Source: Ornithomonoglobus_A sp034090805 (GTDB lineage: Bacteria > Bacillota > Clostridia > UBA1381). Taken from it: DNA of 29,153 nucleotides. Made by a program: the position numbers and the translations under genes. The notes beneath the pieces were generated by a model. The model was not told the origin of the DNA. It was given only the letters and a program-made list of their open reading frames with translations, and did no database searches. Numbering within the stretch: the first letter of the stretch is position 1; each line of letters begins with the position of its first letter. Below are positions 7,909 to 15,529 of this stretch, in pieces. Location: the NCBI GenBank assembly GCA_034090805.1, contig JAXDRV010000093.1, forward strand, positions 1-29,153, written 5' to 3'.

Positions 7909-9615
7909 TTATCTGTGTGATGTAACAAACTTCACAACGTCCTCTACGGCCTCATTAATTGTCTTTTCGACAGCACTGTCAGATGTTCTTTCTTTGTATT
8001 CAACAATGCCTTCTCCACACTTTTTGCCGACTACTATTCTTACTGGTACACCTATCAAATCAGCGTCCTTAAACTTAACTCCGGCTCTTTCGGCTCTGTC
8101 ATCGAACAGCGTTTCAATTCCTTGTGCCTTAAGCTCCTCGTAAATCTTCTCGGCAGCCGCCATTTGTTCCTCCTGCTTGTTGTTTACCGGAATTACAATT
8201 GCCTCGTACGGAGCAACGGAAACGGGGAAGATAATACCGTTTTCGTCATTGCCCTGCTCAATAATTGCGGACAGGCAGCGTGATACGCCTATGCCGTAGC
8301 ATCCCATAACAACCGTCTGTGTTTTGCCGTTTTCGTCAAGATAATTAAGACCGAGTGCGTCGGAATATTTTGTTCCGAGCTTGAATATATGTCCGACCTC
8401 GATTCCCTGAGCGGTTTTAATAGGCTTGCCACAGCGAGGGCAAATATCTCCGTCCTCAATCGTTCTTATATCCGCAACGCTTACAGGCGTGAAATCTCTG
8501 CCTATATTAACATTTCTGTAATGCTTGTCGGTTTCGTTTGCGCCTACGATAAAGTTTCTCATAAGCTCAACCTCTTTGTCGACATAAACAGGAATATTCA
8601 GACCTATCGGTCCCGCAAAGCCTACCTCGGCATTTGTCAGTTCACGAACAACCGCAGGCTCTGCAAGTTCCAAATCGTCGGTACAGCCGACAAGATTTTT
8701 GAGCTTTACCTCGTTTACCTCACGATCGCCTCTTACCATTGCTGCGATATATTTATCATCAGCCTTGTACAATATAGTCTTGGCAAAATTATATGCCTCT
8801 GCATTCATGAATGAAACAAGCTCATCTATCGTATGAACATTGGGCGTGTCAATCTTCTCAAGCGCCAAATCACCCTCAGGAGAAGGCTTTGACTGTGCGA
8901 CACATTCCGCCTTTTCGTAGTTTGCCGAATATCCGCACTCATCACAATAAGCAATGCCGTCCTCTCCGACAGGAGATTTCACCATAAATTCCTGGCTGCC
9001 GCTTCCGCCCATTGCTCCGCTGTCAGCGTCAACTATGGTGAAATCAAGACCGAGACGAGTGAAAATTCTGCAATATGCGTCATACATTGTTTTATATGAC
9101 TTATCAAGACCTGCTTCGTCAAGGTCAAAGCTGTATGCGTCCTTCATTACAAATTCACGTCCGCGCATAAGACCAAACCTCGGACGACCCTCGTCACGAT
9201 ATTTTGTCTGAATCTGATAAAGCGTCATGGGGTATTCCTTATAGGAATGAACCTCGTTTATCACCGTTTGTGTAAAAAGCTCCTCATGAGTGGGACCGAG
9301 GCAGAAATCACGATCATTTCTGTCCTTAAGTTTAAACATACTCGGCCCGAAAACCTCCCATCTTCCCGAAGCCTGATACGCTTCTGCGGGGAGGAGTGCA
9401 GCCATCAGCAGCTCCTGCGCTCCGGCTCTGTCCATTTCCTCACGTACGATTTTTTCTACCTTTTTGTAAAATTTCAGTCCGAGAGGCAGATATGAATATA
9501 TACCGGCAGCAAGCTTGCGTATAAGACCGGCTCTGAGCATAAGCTTATGGCTTGTTATTTCCGCCTCCGCCGGAACCTCTCTTAAGGTCGGCATAAGTAA
9601 TTTTGACATTCTCAT
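7909..9615 (-). CDS. proS: Prolyl-tRNA synthetase, bacterial type with editing insertion
   Basis: The 568-residue enzyme charges tRNA-Pro in the cytoplasm. Class II motifs are clear: MSKLLMPTLREVPAEAEITS at the N-terminus, motif 2 RDEGRPRFGLMRGREFVMKD (about 142-161), motif 3 GCYGIGVSRCL (about 440-450). Between motifs 2 and 3 lies the YbaK-like editing insertion (about 225-385), as in the long bacterial ProS that clears Ala-tRNA-Pro. The C-terminal anticodon-binding domain contains LFDDRAERAGVKFKDADLIG. Length is normal for this type. The ATG at 9613-9615 lies 2 bases after the argB stop; an AAAAGGAG sits inside the end of argB, 13 bases upstream, so translation is probably coupled. proS thus appears to be the third gene of the argC-argB unit. 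Confidence 0.97.
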   Translation of the reverse strand: MRMSKLLMPTLREVPAEAEITSHKLMLRAGLIRKLAAGIYSYLPLGLKFYKKVEKIVREEMDRAGAQELLMAALLPAEAYQASGRWEVFGPSMFKLKDRNDRDFCLGPTHEELFTQTVINEVHSYKEYPMTLYQIQTKYRDEGRPRFGLMRGREFVMKDAYSFDLDEAGLDKSYKTMYDAYCRIFTRLGLDFTIVDADSGAMGGSGSQEFMVKSPVGEDGIAYCDECGYSANYEKAECVAQSKPSPEGDLALEKIDTPNVHTIDELVSFMNAEAYNFAKTILYKADDKYIAAMVRGDREVNEVKLKNLVGCTDDLELAEPAVVRELTNAEVGFAGPIGLNIPVYVDKEVELMRNFIVGANETDKHYRNVNIGRDFTPVSVADIRTIEDGDICPRCGKPIKTAQGIEVGHIFKLGTKYSDALGLNYLDENGKTQTVVMGCYGIGVSRCLSAIIEQGNDENGIIFPVSVAPYEAIVIPVNNKQEEQMAAAEKIYEELKAQGIETLFDDRAERAGVKFKDADLIGVPVRIVVGKKCGEGIVEYKERTSDSAVEKTINEAVEDVVKFVTSHR

Positions 9616-9617
9616 AA

Positions 9618-10490
9618 TTAATATTTATCTCCTTTTATAAGTGTTCCTATTCCTGTTTTTGTAAATATCTCGAGCAGCAGGCAGTGGGGGATTCTGCCGT
9701 CTATGATATGTACGCCGGAAACTCCCGCGCTTATTGCATCACAGCAGCCGAGAACCTTCGGAATCATTCCTCCGTTGATAATACCGCTGTCTATCATCTC
9801 ATGTATTTCCCTTTGGTGTGCTTCGTAAATCACATCACCGTTTTCGTTTTTGATGCCCTCGACGTCCGTAAGCAAAATCAGCTTTTCCGCCTGAACAGCA
9901 GCCGCCACGGCTGATGCAACCGTGTCTGCATTTATATTATAGCTGTTGCCCTCGTCATCCGTTCCTATAGGAGCTATAACGGGTATGTATTGGTCTGATG
10001 ACAGCAAATCGAGTATGCAGTGCTTTACATGCACAATATCGCCCACATATCCCAAATCCTGTTCAACACCGTCTACTGTTGTTGTCTGATGTCGGCACTC
10101 GATAAAGCTTCCGTCTATACCGCTTATGCCGACAGCCCTGCCGCCCTTTGTATTCAGCAGCGCAACGATTTCTTTGTTAGTTTTTCCTATCAAAACCTGC
10201 TGAGCTATACTCATGGTTTCTTTATCTGTGTATCTCAGACCGTTTATAAAACGGCTCTTCATTCCTCTGTCACTCAATGCCTTTGATATATCCGGCCCGC
10301 CTCCGTGAACTACGATAGGCTTCATGCCGATATATTTCAAAAGTGTAATATCCTCCATTACGGAGTTTTTCAAATCTTCATTTATCATGGCATTTCCGCC
10401 GTATTTTATAACAAATGTCTTTCCGGCAAACTTCTGCATATAGGGGAGTGCATCAATCAGTATACCGGCTCGTTTAATCAGTTCTTCCAT
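9618..10490 (-). CDS. argB: Acetylglutamate kinase
   Basis: The 290-residue product phosphorylates N-acetylglutamate, the second step of arginine synthesis. Amino-acid kinase motifs: FVIKYGGNAM near 27-36, VVHGGGPDIS near 58-67, and NINADTVASAVAAA near 180-193. The N-terminal helix before the first strand (EELIKRAGILIDALPYMQKF) is of the kind found in arginine-inhibited, hexameric acetylglutamate kinases, so feedback control is likely. The open frame starts at a TTG at 10499, but that is only 3 bases from the GGAG; the ATG at 10488-10490 is 12 bases from GGAG and matches the family start, so it is chosen. The ribosome site overlaps the argC stop codon, indicating translational coupling. Confidence 0.96.
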   Translation of the reverse strand: MEELIKRAGILIDALPYMQKFAGKTFVIKYGGNAMINEDLKNSVMEDITLLKYIGMKPIVVHGGGPDISKALSDRGMKSRFINGLRYTDKETMSIAQQVLIGKTNKEIVALLNTKGGRAVGISGIDGSFIECRHQTTTVDGVEQDLGYVGDIVHVKHCILDLLSSDQYIPVIAPIGTDDEGNSYNINADTVASAVAAAVQAEKLILLTDVEGIKNENGDVIYEAHQREIHEMIDSGIINGGMIPKVLGCCDAISAGVSGVHIIDGRIPHCLLLEIFTKTGIGTLIKGDKY

Positions 10491-10507
10491 TGTAATCAAT
10501 CTCTCCT

Positions 10508-11545
10508 TTATAAATAAAAGCCTGCATTGTCAAGTCCTGTTTTTTCGTCAAGTCCGAACATCAAATTCATGTTCTGCACCGCCTGACCTGCAGCACCCTT
10601 GACGATATTGTCAAGTGATGACACCACAACGGCTCTTTGAAGTCTTTCATCAACAACAACACCTATGTCCACAAAATTTGAGCCTGCCACGTGTTTCGTT
10701 TCCGGGAGCATACCCGTTTCCTTGACACGCACAAAGAACTCATTTCTGTAAAATTCCTTGTATATATCAAGCACCTCGTCTGTTGTGCATGGCTTTGTAA
10801 GGTTTATGTATATTGTAGACAGTATGCCTCTCTTTTGGGGGATAAGATGCGGCGTAAATGACAGCATAATATCCTCTCCGGCAACGTGAGAAAGTTCCTG
10901 CTCTATTTCAGAGGTGTGCCTGTGGGTAGCGATTTTATATGCCTTTGTGTTTTCCGTGCATTCGCAAAAATGCGTTTGCAGAGCAAGTCCCCGTCCGGCG
11001 CCTGTTACTCCTGATTTTGCGTCGATAATGATATTTTTTGAAGATCCCAATCCGCTCTTCAAAAGCGGTGCTGCGCCGAGTATTGAGCAGGTTGTGTAGC
11101 AGCCGGGATTTCCGATAAGACGTGCCGATTTAATCTTATCACGGTGCAGCTCAGGCAAGCCGTAAACAGATTCGGCAAGCAGTTCCGGGGAAGAGTGTTT
11201 TTCTCCGTACCATTTTTCATACACTGCGGCATCATCATATCTGTAGTCGCCACTAAGGTCAATCACCTTTACGCCTCTTTCGATTATTTCGGGTATTACT
11301 GTTTTTGACGCTCCGTGGGGGAGTGCGGTAAAAGCAATATCACATTCCTCAACCTTATCAAGGTCAACCTCCTCGCATTCAGCTTCAAGAATGTGATTGA
11401 AATTCTGATATATGTCGCTTATTTTCTGACCGGCAAAGCTTTTTGAACCAAGCATTGCAAGCTCCGCCTTCGGATGATTTGAAAGCAATCTCACAAGCTC
11501 AATGCCTGCATAGCCGGTAGCTCCGAGTACCGCTGTTTTTATCAT
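10508..11545 (-). CDS. argC: N-acetyl-gamma-glutamyl-phosphate reductase
   Basis: The 345-residue NADP-dependent enzyme reduces N-acetylglutamyl phosphate to the semialdehyde, the third step of arginine synthesis. It starts MIKTAVLGATGYAGIELVRL, a GATGYAG dinucleotide-binding motif. The catalytic Cys149 lies in GNPGCYTT, followed by DAKSGVTGAGRG and the late MLPETKHVAGSN block. The frame extends 35 codons further upstream without family similarity; the ATG at 11543-11545 gives the normal family N-terminus, with GGAAAC as a weak ribosome site. A promoter at 11680-11708 and a leader of about 128 nt precede it. argJ, which often sits between argC and argB, is absent here. Confidence 0.96.
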   Translation of the reverse strand: MIKTAVLGATGYAGIELVRLLSNHPKAELAMLGSKSFAGQKISDIYQNFNHILEAECEEVDLDKVEECDIAFTALPHGASKTVIPEIIERGVKVIDLSGDYRYDDAAVYEKWYGEKHSSPELLAESVYGLPELHRDKIKSARLIGNPGCYTTCSILGAAPLLKSGLGSSKNIIIDAKSGVTGAGRGLALQTHFCECTENTKAYKIATHRHTSEIEQELSHVAGEDIMLSFTPHLIPQKRGILSTIYINLTKPCTTDEVLDIYKEFYRNEFFVRVKETGMLPETKHVAGSNFVDIGVVVDERLQRAVVVSSLDNIVKGAAGQAVQNMNLMFGLDEKTGLDNAGFYL

Positions 11546-11673
11546 TACGTTTCCATAGCCTTTCCGCCCACAGGAATTTAATTTAATACAGAGCGCCTTG
11601 CCGTGGGCGAGCAAGACGTCGGACATGACATCCGTGACGTGTCCGAACAATACCGACTGTTCAGCCGTATATC
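11546..11673 (-). promoter_or_regulatory. Structured 5' leader of the argC-argB-proS unit
   Basis: Between the predicted transcription start (about 11673) and the argC start lie about 128 untranslated bases. Two pairings are visible: 11565-11571 (CGCCCAC on the plus strand) with 11603-11609 (GTGGGCG), placing a GC helix just upstream of the ribosome site, and 11620-11625 (CGGACA) with 11640-11645 (TGTCCG). An alternative pairing of 11616-11620 with 11636-11640 competes with the second. No known riboswitch or T-box signature is seen. A translational control role is inferred from position only. Confidence 0.4.
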
Positions 11674-11679
11674 TATTTA

Positions 11680-11708
11680 ATTATAATACAAATTATGTAT
11701 TTTGTAAA
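11680..11708 (-). promoter_or_regulatory. Promoter of argC-argB-proS
   Basis: On the minus strand TTTACA (11703-11708) and TATAAT (11680-11685) are separated by exactly 17 bases. This is a strong vegetative sigma-A-type promoter, with the transcription start expected near 11673. The flanking AT-rich DNA could hold an ArgR box, but none was identified. Confidence 0.8.
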
Positions 11709-11820
11709 GTGTTTTAAGGCAGGATTTGAAAGTTTTTTGCGAGTTTTTTTATATTTTGGTATATAATAAGTATTATGGCTCGCCTTGTGCATGAATTTTG
11801 CAAATTTTTTGTATAAATAA

Positions 11821-11849
11821 TTGACAAATCGGTAAATGAATAGTATAAT
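11821..11849 (+). promoter_or_regulatory. Consensus promoter of the putative small RNA
   Basis: TTGACA (11821-11826), a 17-base spacer and TATAAT (11844-11849): both hexamers are perfect. The start of transcription is expected near 11856. There is no gene on the plus strand downstream; a terminator follows within about 70 bases. Confidence 0.85.
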
Positions 11850-11855
11850 ATAAAA

Positions 11856-11923
11856 TATATTCATCATATTTACCTGCAAACTGCGTACTTATGCATTCAG
11901 CAAAGGGCGCAGTTTGTTTTTTT
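11856..11923 (+). ncRNA. Putative stand-alone small RNA of about 68 nt
   Basis: The unit is a perfect promoter, about 20 bases of A/U-rich 5' sequence, then one long hairpin that ends in a U-run. The lower stem is 9 bp (11877-11885 with 11908-11916); above an internal loop, CTT/AAG and TGC/GCA pair around an ATTCA loop, so nearly the whole transcript folds. A short frame from the ATG at 11891 has no ribosome site and runs through the terminator, so coding is unlikely. It lies alone between divergent transcription of argC (minus) and the 3' end of the DUF6873 gene (minus). No known RNA family is recognised. It could act as a trans-acting regulator or be a relic leader of a lost gene. Confidence 0.6.
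11877..11923 (+). terminator. Intrinsic terminator of the small RNA
   Basis: CAAACTGCG at 11877-11885 pairs perfectly with CGCAGTTTG at 11908-11916 and is followed by seven T residues (11917-11923). This is a textbook rho-independent terminator on the plus strand. The remaining bases 11924-12029 contain no recognisable gene. Confidence 0.85.
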
Positions 11924-12029
11924 ATCTATTAAAAAATCACGCATCATCCTTTTCACTCAAATTTCTGAAGCTTAAAAGAGGGGACTGTCAACCTGCATTC
12001 TAAGTTAAATAAATTGCTCTTTATCTAAC

Positions 12030-12776
12030 TTAAACCTCTAAAATCGGCAGGATTGACCCTATATCGGTCAAATATCCTTTTTGAAGCTCATATATATCCA
12101 CACCATAGTTTTTGCAAAATGAAGTGATGGCGGCGCCGTCAGGATGAGTTTTTAATTCTCCGTTTACGGCAAGGATATTCTTGTCGATAAGTCCGCTTGC
12201 TCCTCCGATAAAACCATAGTGCATTCCTTTGAGTTCTATATTTCCGGCTGATATTTCAAGCACATCAATACCCGCCGACTTGCAGCGTTTTGATATTCCT
12301 TTATCGGCAGTTATAATTGCATTTTCATTTACAACACAAATACTGCATTTACTGTATCCCTGATTTACGTCCACAAGTTCCCTGTTCATACGTTGGTATT
12401 CTGAGAGAATTTCAGATGCAGCACAAGCAGCATTGCACACGACATATTTTCCGAACGATGCACAATTATAAAGCACATCATTGGGATAATCTGCTTTAAG
12501 CTTTGCCGAGCCTTTGATCAGTTCCGCATTAGGCATTGCTCTTAAAAAATGCTCATAAGCCTCAGCCGCAACGACAAATCGGTTATTTTTAATATGATTG
12601 ATCATCATATCCGCATGACCGCAAACGGCAGTCTGGAGCCTTGAAATGCCTGCCGTCGGAATGACACTTATTCCGAGGATATTTAAACTCTTTATACTTC
12701 GGCTGCTCATGCGGTAATCTGCTATTACTGTTACAGTACGTTTATTCGGTATGTTGGGTTTTTCCAAAAATTTCAT
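12030..12776 (-). CDS. DUF6873/GME-fold-like protein, function unknown
   Basis: The 248-residue protein has no signal peptide or membrane segment. Repeated short strand-plus-motif units (VIPTAGISRLQTAVCGHADM at about 40-57, CSICVVNENAIITADKGI at about 144-161, GFIGGASGLIDKNILAVNG at about 188-206) suggest the pseudo-symmetric propeller of guanidine-modifying enzymes (arginine deiminase, DDAH). Polar residues in equivalent loops are His54, Asp56, Asp158 and the GGASG at 191-195; several Cys (104, 114, 118, 144, 147) could include a nucleophile. I recall a clostridial family of this type annotated as DUF6873 GME fold; this is recognition, not a search. It starts at 12776 after AAAAGGAT and lies behind a hairpin following ligA. 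The nearby arginine genes are in another unit, so a link with arginine is only suggestive. Confidence 0.7.
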   Translation of the reverse strand: MKFLEKPNIPNKRTVTVIADYRMSSRSIKSLNILGISVIPTAGISRLQTAVCGHADMMINHIKNNRFVVAAEAYEHFLRAMPNAELIKGSAKLKADYPNDVLYNCASFGKYVVCNAACAASEILSEYQRMNRELVDVNQGYSKCSICVVNENAIITADKGISKRCKSAGIDVLEISAGNIELKGMHYGFIGGASGLIDKNILAVNGELKTHPDGAAITSFCKNYGVDIYELQKGYLTDIGSILPILEV

Positions 12777-12799
12777 ATTGTTATCCTTTTAATATAAAC

Positions 12800-12836
12800 G
12801 CGTTGGTTTACATAAAATTATTATGTAAACCAACGC
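12800..12836 (-). terminator. Hairpin downstream of ligA
   Basis: GCGTTGGTTTACATAA (12800-12815) is a perfect inverted repeat of 12821-12836 with a 5-base loop. It begins 6 bases after the ligA stop. On the minus strand it is followed by GTTTATATT, a poor U-tract, so it may end transcription only in part and let some transcripts continue into the DUF6873 gene. Confidence 0.65.
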
Positions 12837-12841
12837 TGTTT

Positions 12842-14827
12842 CTATCTGATCATTTCTTCAAATTCATCTTCGCTTATAACAGCAACACCAAGCTTCTGAG
12901 CTTTTTCAAGCTTACTGCCCGCATCTTCACCCGCAAGAACATAATCTGTCTTTTTTGATACGGACGATGAGGTTTTTCCACCGTAGCTTTCAATTATAGC
13001 CGAGGCATCGCTTCTTTTATATTTGGAAAGAGTTCCGGTAAGAACAAAGACCTTGCCCTCAAGGCGTCTGTCAATAATGCTGTTTTCACTGTCGTCCACG
13101 CAGTTTACCCCGGCTTGCTCCAGCCTGTCAAGGAATTTCAAATTCTGCGGCTCAGCGAAAAACTCAACTACGGATACAGCCATTTTTTCTCCTATATCGG
13201 CTATTTCCGTAAGCTCTTCAACCTCGGCAGCTTTCAGCTTATCAATGGTTTTATACTTTGCTGCCAACAGTTTTGCGGCTTTTTCGCCGATATGGCGTAT
13301 ACCTAAGCCAAAAATAAGCCGATACAGCGGATTGGATTTCGATCTTTCAAGCGCACCTATAAGATTTGCCGCAGATTTTTCTCCGAGCTTATCCATTTCC
13401 GCAATGTCAGTAGGTTTAAGATAATATAAATCGGCAGCGTTTTCTATAAGTCCTCGTTCCAAAAGCTGTTCAATGATAGACGGTCCAAGTCCATCTATAT
13501 TCATAGCATCTCTTGATGCAAAATGAACGATATTTCTAAACCTTTGCGCCGGGCAATTGATACCCGTACACCGATATGCCGCCTCGCCGTCTTCCCGCAC
13601 CACTGCCGCTCCGCACTCAAGACAGTGTTCGGGCATTTGAAATTCACGTTCATTCCCCGAACGATTTTCTTTTATTACCTCTACAACAGCCGGAATAATA
13701 TCCCCGGCTTTCTGTATTACTACCGTATCACCGATGCGAATATCCTTTTCCATAATATAATCCATATTATGGAGCGTTGCTTTTGACACGTTTGAACCGG
13801 CAATATGCACCGTATCAAGTATTGCAAGCGGTGTGAGCACTCCCGTTCTGCCGACTTGTATTTTTATATCACGAATTACCGTTGTCTGCTTTTCGGCGGG
13901 ATATTTATATGCTATCGCCCACTTAGGGAATTTCGCCGTAGTTCCGAGAGCTTGGCGCATGCCGAAATCATTAACCTTTACAACAGCGCCGTCTATATCG
14001 AAATACAGATCTCCCCTCTCCTCGCCTATTTCCTTAATTCTGTCAAATGCAGCCTGCATAGTCGGGAATATACTGTCATTAAGGATCGTTTTAAAGCCTT
14101 GTTTTTTCAGGAAATGAAGTCCCTCTATATGGCTGTTTATTTCCTCGCCGACAATTCTCTGTATATTAAACACAAAAATGTCAAGACCTCTTTTGGCGGC
14201 TATTTTGGAATCAAGCTGCCTGAGAGAACCTGCTGCGGCATTTCTTGGATTGGCAAAAAGCGGCTGTTCGGACGCTTCAAGATAATCATTTATTTTTCGG
14301 AAATTATCCTTTGACAAGAACACCTCCCCTCTTACCTCAAGGTACGGTATTTTATCCTTGAGAGTAAGAGGAATAGAACGTATTGTTCTCAAATTTTCCG
14401 AAACGTCCTCCCCTGTCACTCCGTCGCCTCTTGTCGAACCTCTTACAAACTCTCCGTTTTCGTATTCAAGCGACACCGACAGACCGTCAATTTTGTGTTC
14501 AACAACATATTCCACATTCGGAAACTCATCACGAACCCTCTTGTCAAAATCCAAAAGCTCCTCCATAGAAAATGCCTTTTGAAGACTTTGCATTTCCACT
14601 TCGTGGTGAACCTTCTCAAACGACGAAACAGCCTCCCCGCCGACACGCATTGTCGGCGAATTGGGGCTTTTATACTGTGGGTATTGCTCTTCGAGCCTTT
14701 CAAGCTTCAAGAGCATCTCATCAAATTCAAAATCCGATATTTCGGGAGCATCCTCAACATAATATTTATAGCTGTGATAATTCAGCTGTTCCGTAAGCTC
14801 CTGTATTTGTTTTTGTATATCCTTCAT
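12842..14827 (-). CDS. ligA: NAD-dependent DNA ligase
   Basis: The 661-residue enzyme seals nicks using NAD during replication and repair. Domain order is complete: Ia domain with YHSYKYYVEDAPEISDFEFD at 17-36, adenylation domain with catalytic Lys112 in EHKIDG and STRGDGVTGEDV, OB fold, a four-Cys zinc finger (CLECGAAV and CTGINCPAQ, about 404-430), helix-hairpin-helix repeats (RHIGEKAAKLLAAKY), and a C-terminal BRCT domain (GKVFVLTGTLSKYKR onward). Length is normal. An AAAGGA ribosome site precedes the ATG at 14827. It follows yunB by 30 bases, so thrS-yunB-ligA can form one transcript. pcrA, its usual partner in Bacilli, is not here. Confidence 0.98.
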   Translation of the reverse strand: MKDIQKQIQELTEQLNYHSYKYYVEDAPEISDFEFDEMLLKLERLEEQYPQYKSPNSPTMRVGGEAVSSFEKVHHEVEMQSLQKAFSMEELLDFDKRVRDEFPNVEYVVEHKIDGLSVSLEYENGEFVRGSTRGDGVTGEDVSENLRTIRSIPLTLKDKIPYLEVRGEVFLSKDNFRKINDYLEASEQPLFANPRNAAAGSLRQLDSKIAAKRGLDIFVFNIQRIVGEEINSHIEGLHFLKKQGFKTILNDSIFPTMQAAFDRIKEIGEERGDLYFDIDGAVVKVNDFGMRQALGTTAKFPKWAIAYKYPAEKQTTVIRDIKIQVGRTGVLTPLAILDTVHIAGSNVSKATLHNMDYIMEKDIRIGDTVVIQKAGDIIPAVVEVIKENRSGNEREFQMPEHCLECGAAVVREDGEAAYRCTGINCPAQRFRNIVHFASRDAMNIDGLGPSIIEQLLERGLIENAADLYYLKPTDIAEMDKLGEKSAANLIGALERSKSNPLYRLIFGLGIRHIGEKAAKLLAAKYKTIDKLKAAEVEELTEIADIGEKMAVSVVEFFAEPQNLKFLDRLEQAGVNCVDDSENSIIDRRLEGKVFVLTGTLSKYKRSDASAIIESYGGKTSSSVSKKTDYVLAGEDAGSKLEKAQKLGVAVISEDEFEEMIR

Positions 14828-14857
14828 TTAATTCCTTTCCGTGACCTTCTCAGAATA

Positions 14858-15475
14858 TCATTGATCATGCACAACTCCAATTCCGCTGCCGTAATAACTC
14901 GGTACATTGCCGGATGCAACGTTTTCCATAACCGGTATTTTTGCGGTTATGGTTTCTTGTTCATTTAAAATGAAGCCACGATAATTTACCGTTACCGAAA
15001 TATTTATATAAACAGTATGCTTTACAAAGTTTATCCCCGCACTTTCAAACGTATTTTCAAAATCAGCTTTAATTGTACTTGAAGGTGATATTTTTACGGG
15101 AATTTTTGGCCCCATACCGTTTAACAGGTAGAATCCGGAAGCACTGCCGATAGGTATTGCGACTGTTTTGCCTCCGTCCTCCGACAGTGCCGTCTGTAAA
15201 GCACATAATATATCCGATTTAAGCAGATTCATTTCGGAAACGTCACTTACATACGATCCGCTTTCGGTTCTGCAAAACAAATCGGTGCTCCTGTTTTTAA
15301 ACGATTCCGCAACCGCCTTGTTGATTTCCTCGGTTACAATATTATTTGCAGATTCATGCGCAAGCTCAATAAATGCCGGCTGCAGCCTTATCATCAGTAT
15401 ATACAGCAGCACGCAAATCACAGCCGAAACAGCAATGCGCCGCCCTAATCGTCCTCCGGACATTCCCATACGCAT
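14858..15475 (-). CDS. yunB: Sporulation protein YunB
   Basis: The 205-residue protein has an N-terminal Arg-rich segment, one TM helix (IAVSAVICVLLYILMIRL, about 14-31) and an extracytoplasmic domain with NNIVTEEINKAV, a MNLLKSDI segment, LNGMGPKIPVKISPSS and a C-terminal E-x-ETITAKIPVMEN block. These are YunB features; in Bacillus the gene is under sigma-E and helps form heat-resistant spores, and the domain resembles that of SpoIIR-like or YtfJ-like membrane-anchored spore proteins only loosely. An upstream GTG at 15484 exists, but GAGGTG sits 6 bases before the ATG at 15473-15475, which is therefore chosen. Its presence implies a spore-former or a recent descendant of one. Confidence 0.85.
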   Translation of the reverse strand: MRMGMSGGRLGRRIAVSAVICVLLYILMIRLQPAFIELAHESANNIVTEEINKAVAESFKNRSTDLFCRTESGSYVSDVSEMNLLKSDILCALQTALSEDGGKTVAIPIGSASGFYLLNGMGPKIPVKISPSSTIKADFENTFESAGINFVKHTVYINISVTVNYRGFILNEQETITAKIPVMENVASGNVPSYYGSGIGVVHDQ

Positions 15476-15529
15476 GATAATCACCTCACACCTATATTAT
15501 GCCTTGTTGACAATAAGTGTGAGAGATAT

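Noticed and set aside
11546..11650. N-terminal extension of argC by 35 codons
   Set aside because: The extension has no family similarity, begins at a TTG without ribosome site and overlaps the structured leader.
11978..11990. GGGGACTGTCAAC, like some insertion-sequence termini
   Set aside because: No partner repeat, no transposase and no target duplication nearby.
12001..12031. TAAGTTA/TAACTTA inverted arms at the end of the DUF6873 gene as a terminator
   Set aside because: Only 7 bp of A/T-rich stem with a 17-base loop and no T-run; too weak.
13805..14314. 169-codon plus-strand open frame
   Set aside because: Lies fully antisense to ligA, has no ribosome site and no recognisable motifs; a shadow frame.
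15493..15501. CATAATATA on the minus strand, matching a sigma-E/K -10 element before yunB
   Set aside because: Its transcription start would fall inside the yunB ribosome site (about 15486), leaving no usable leader, and the -35 spacing is off by one.
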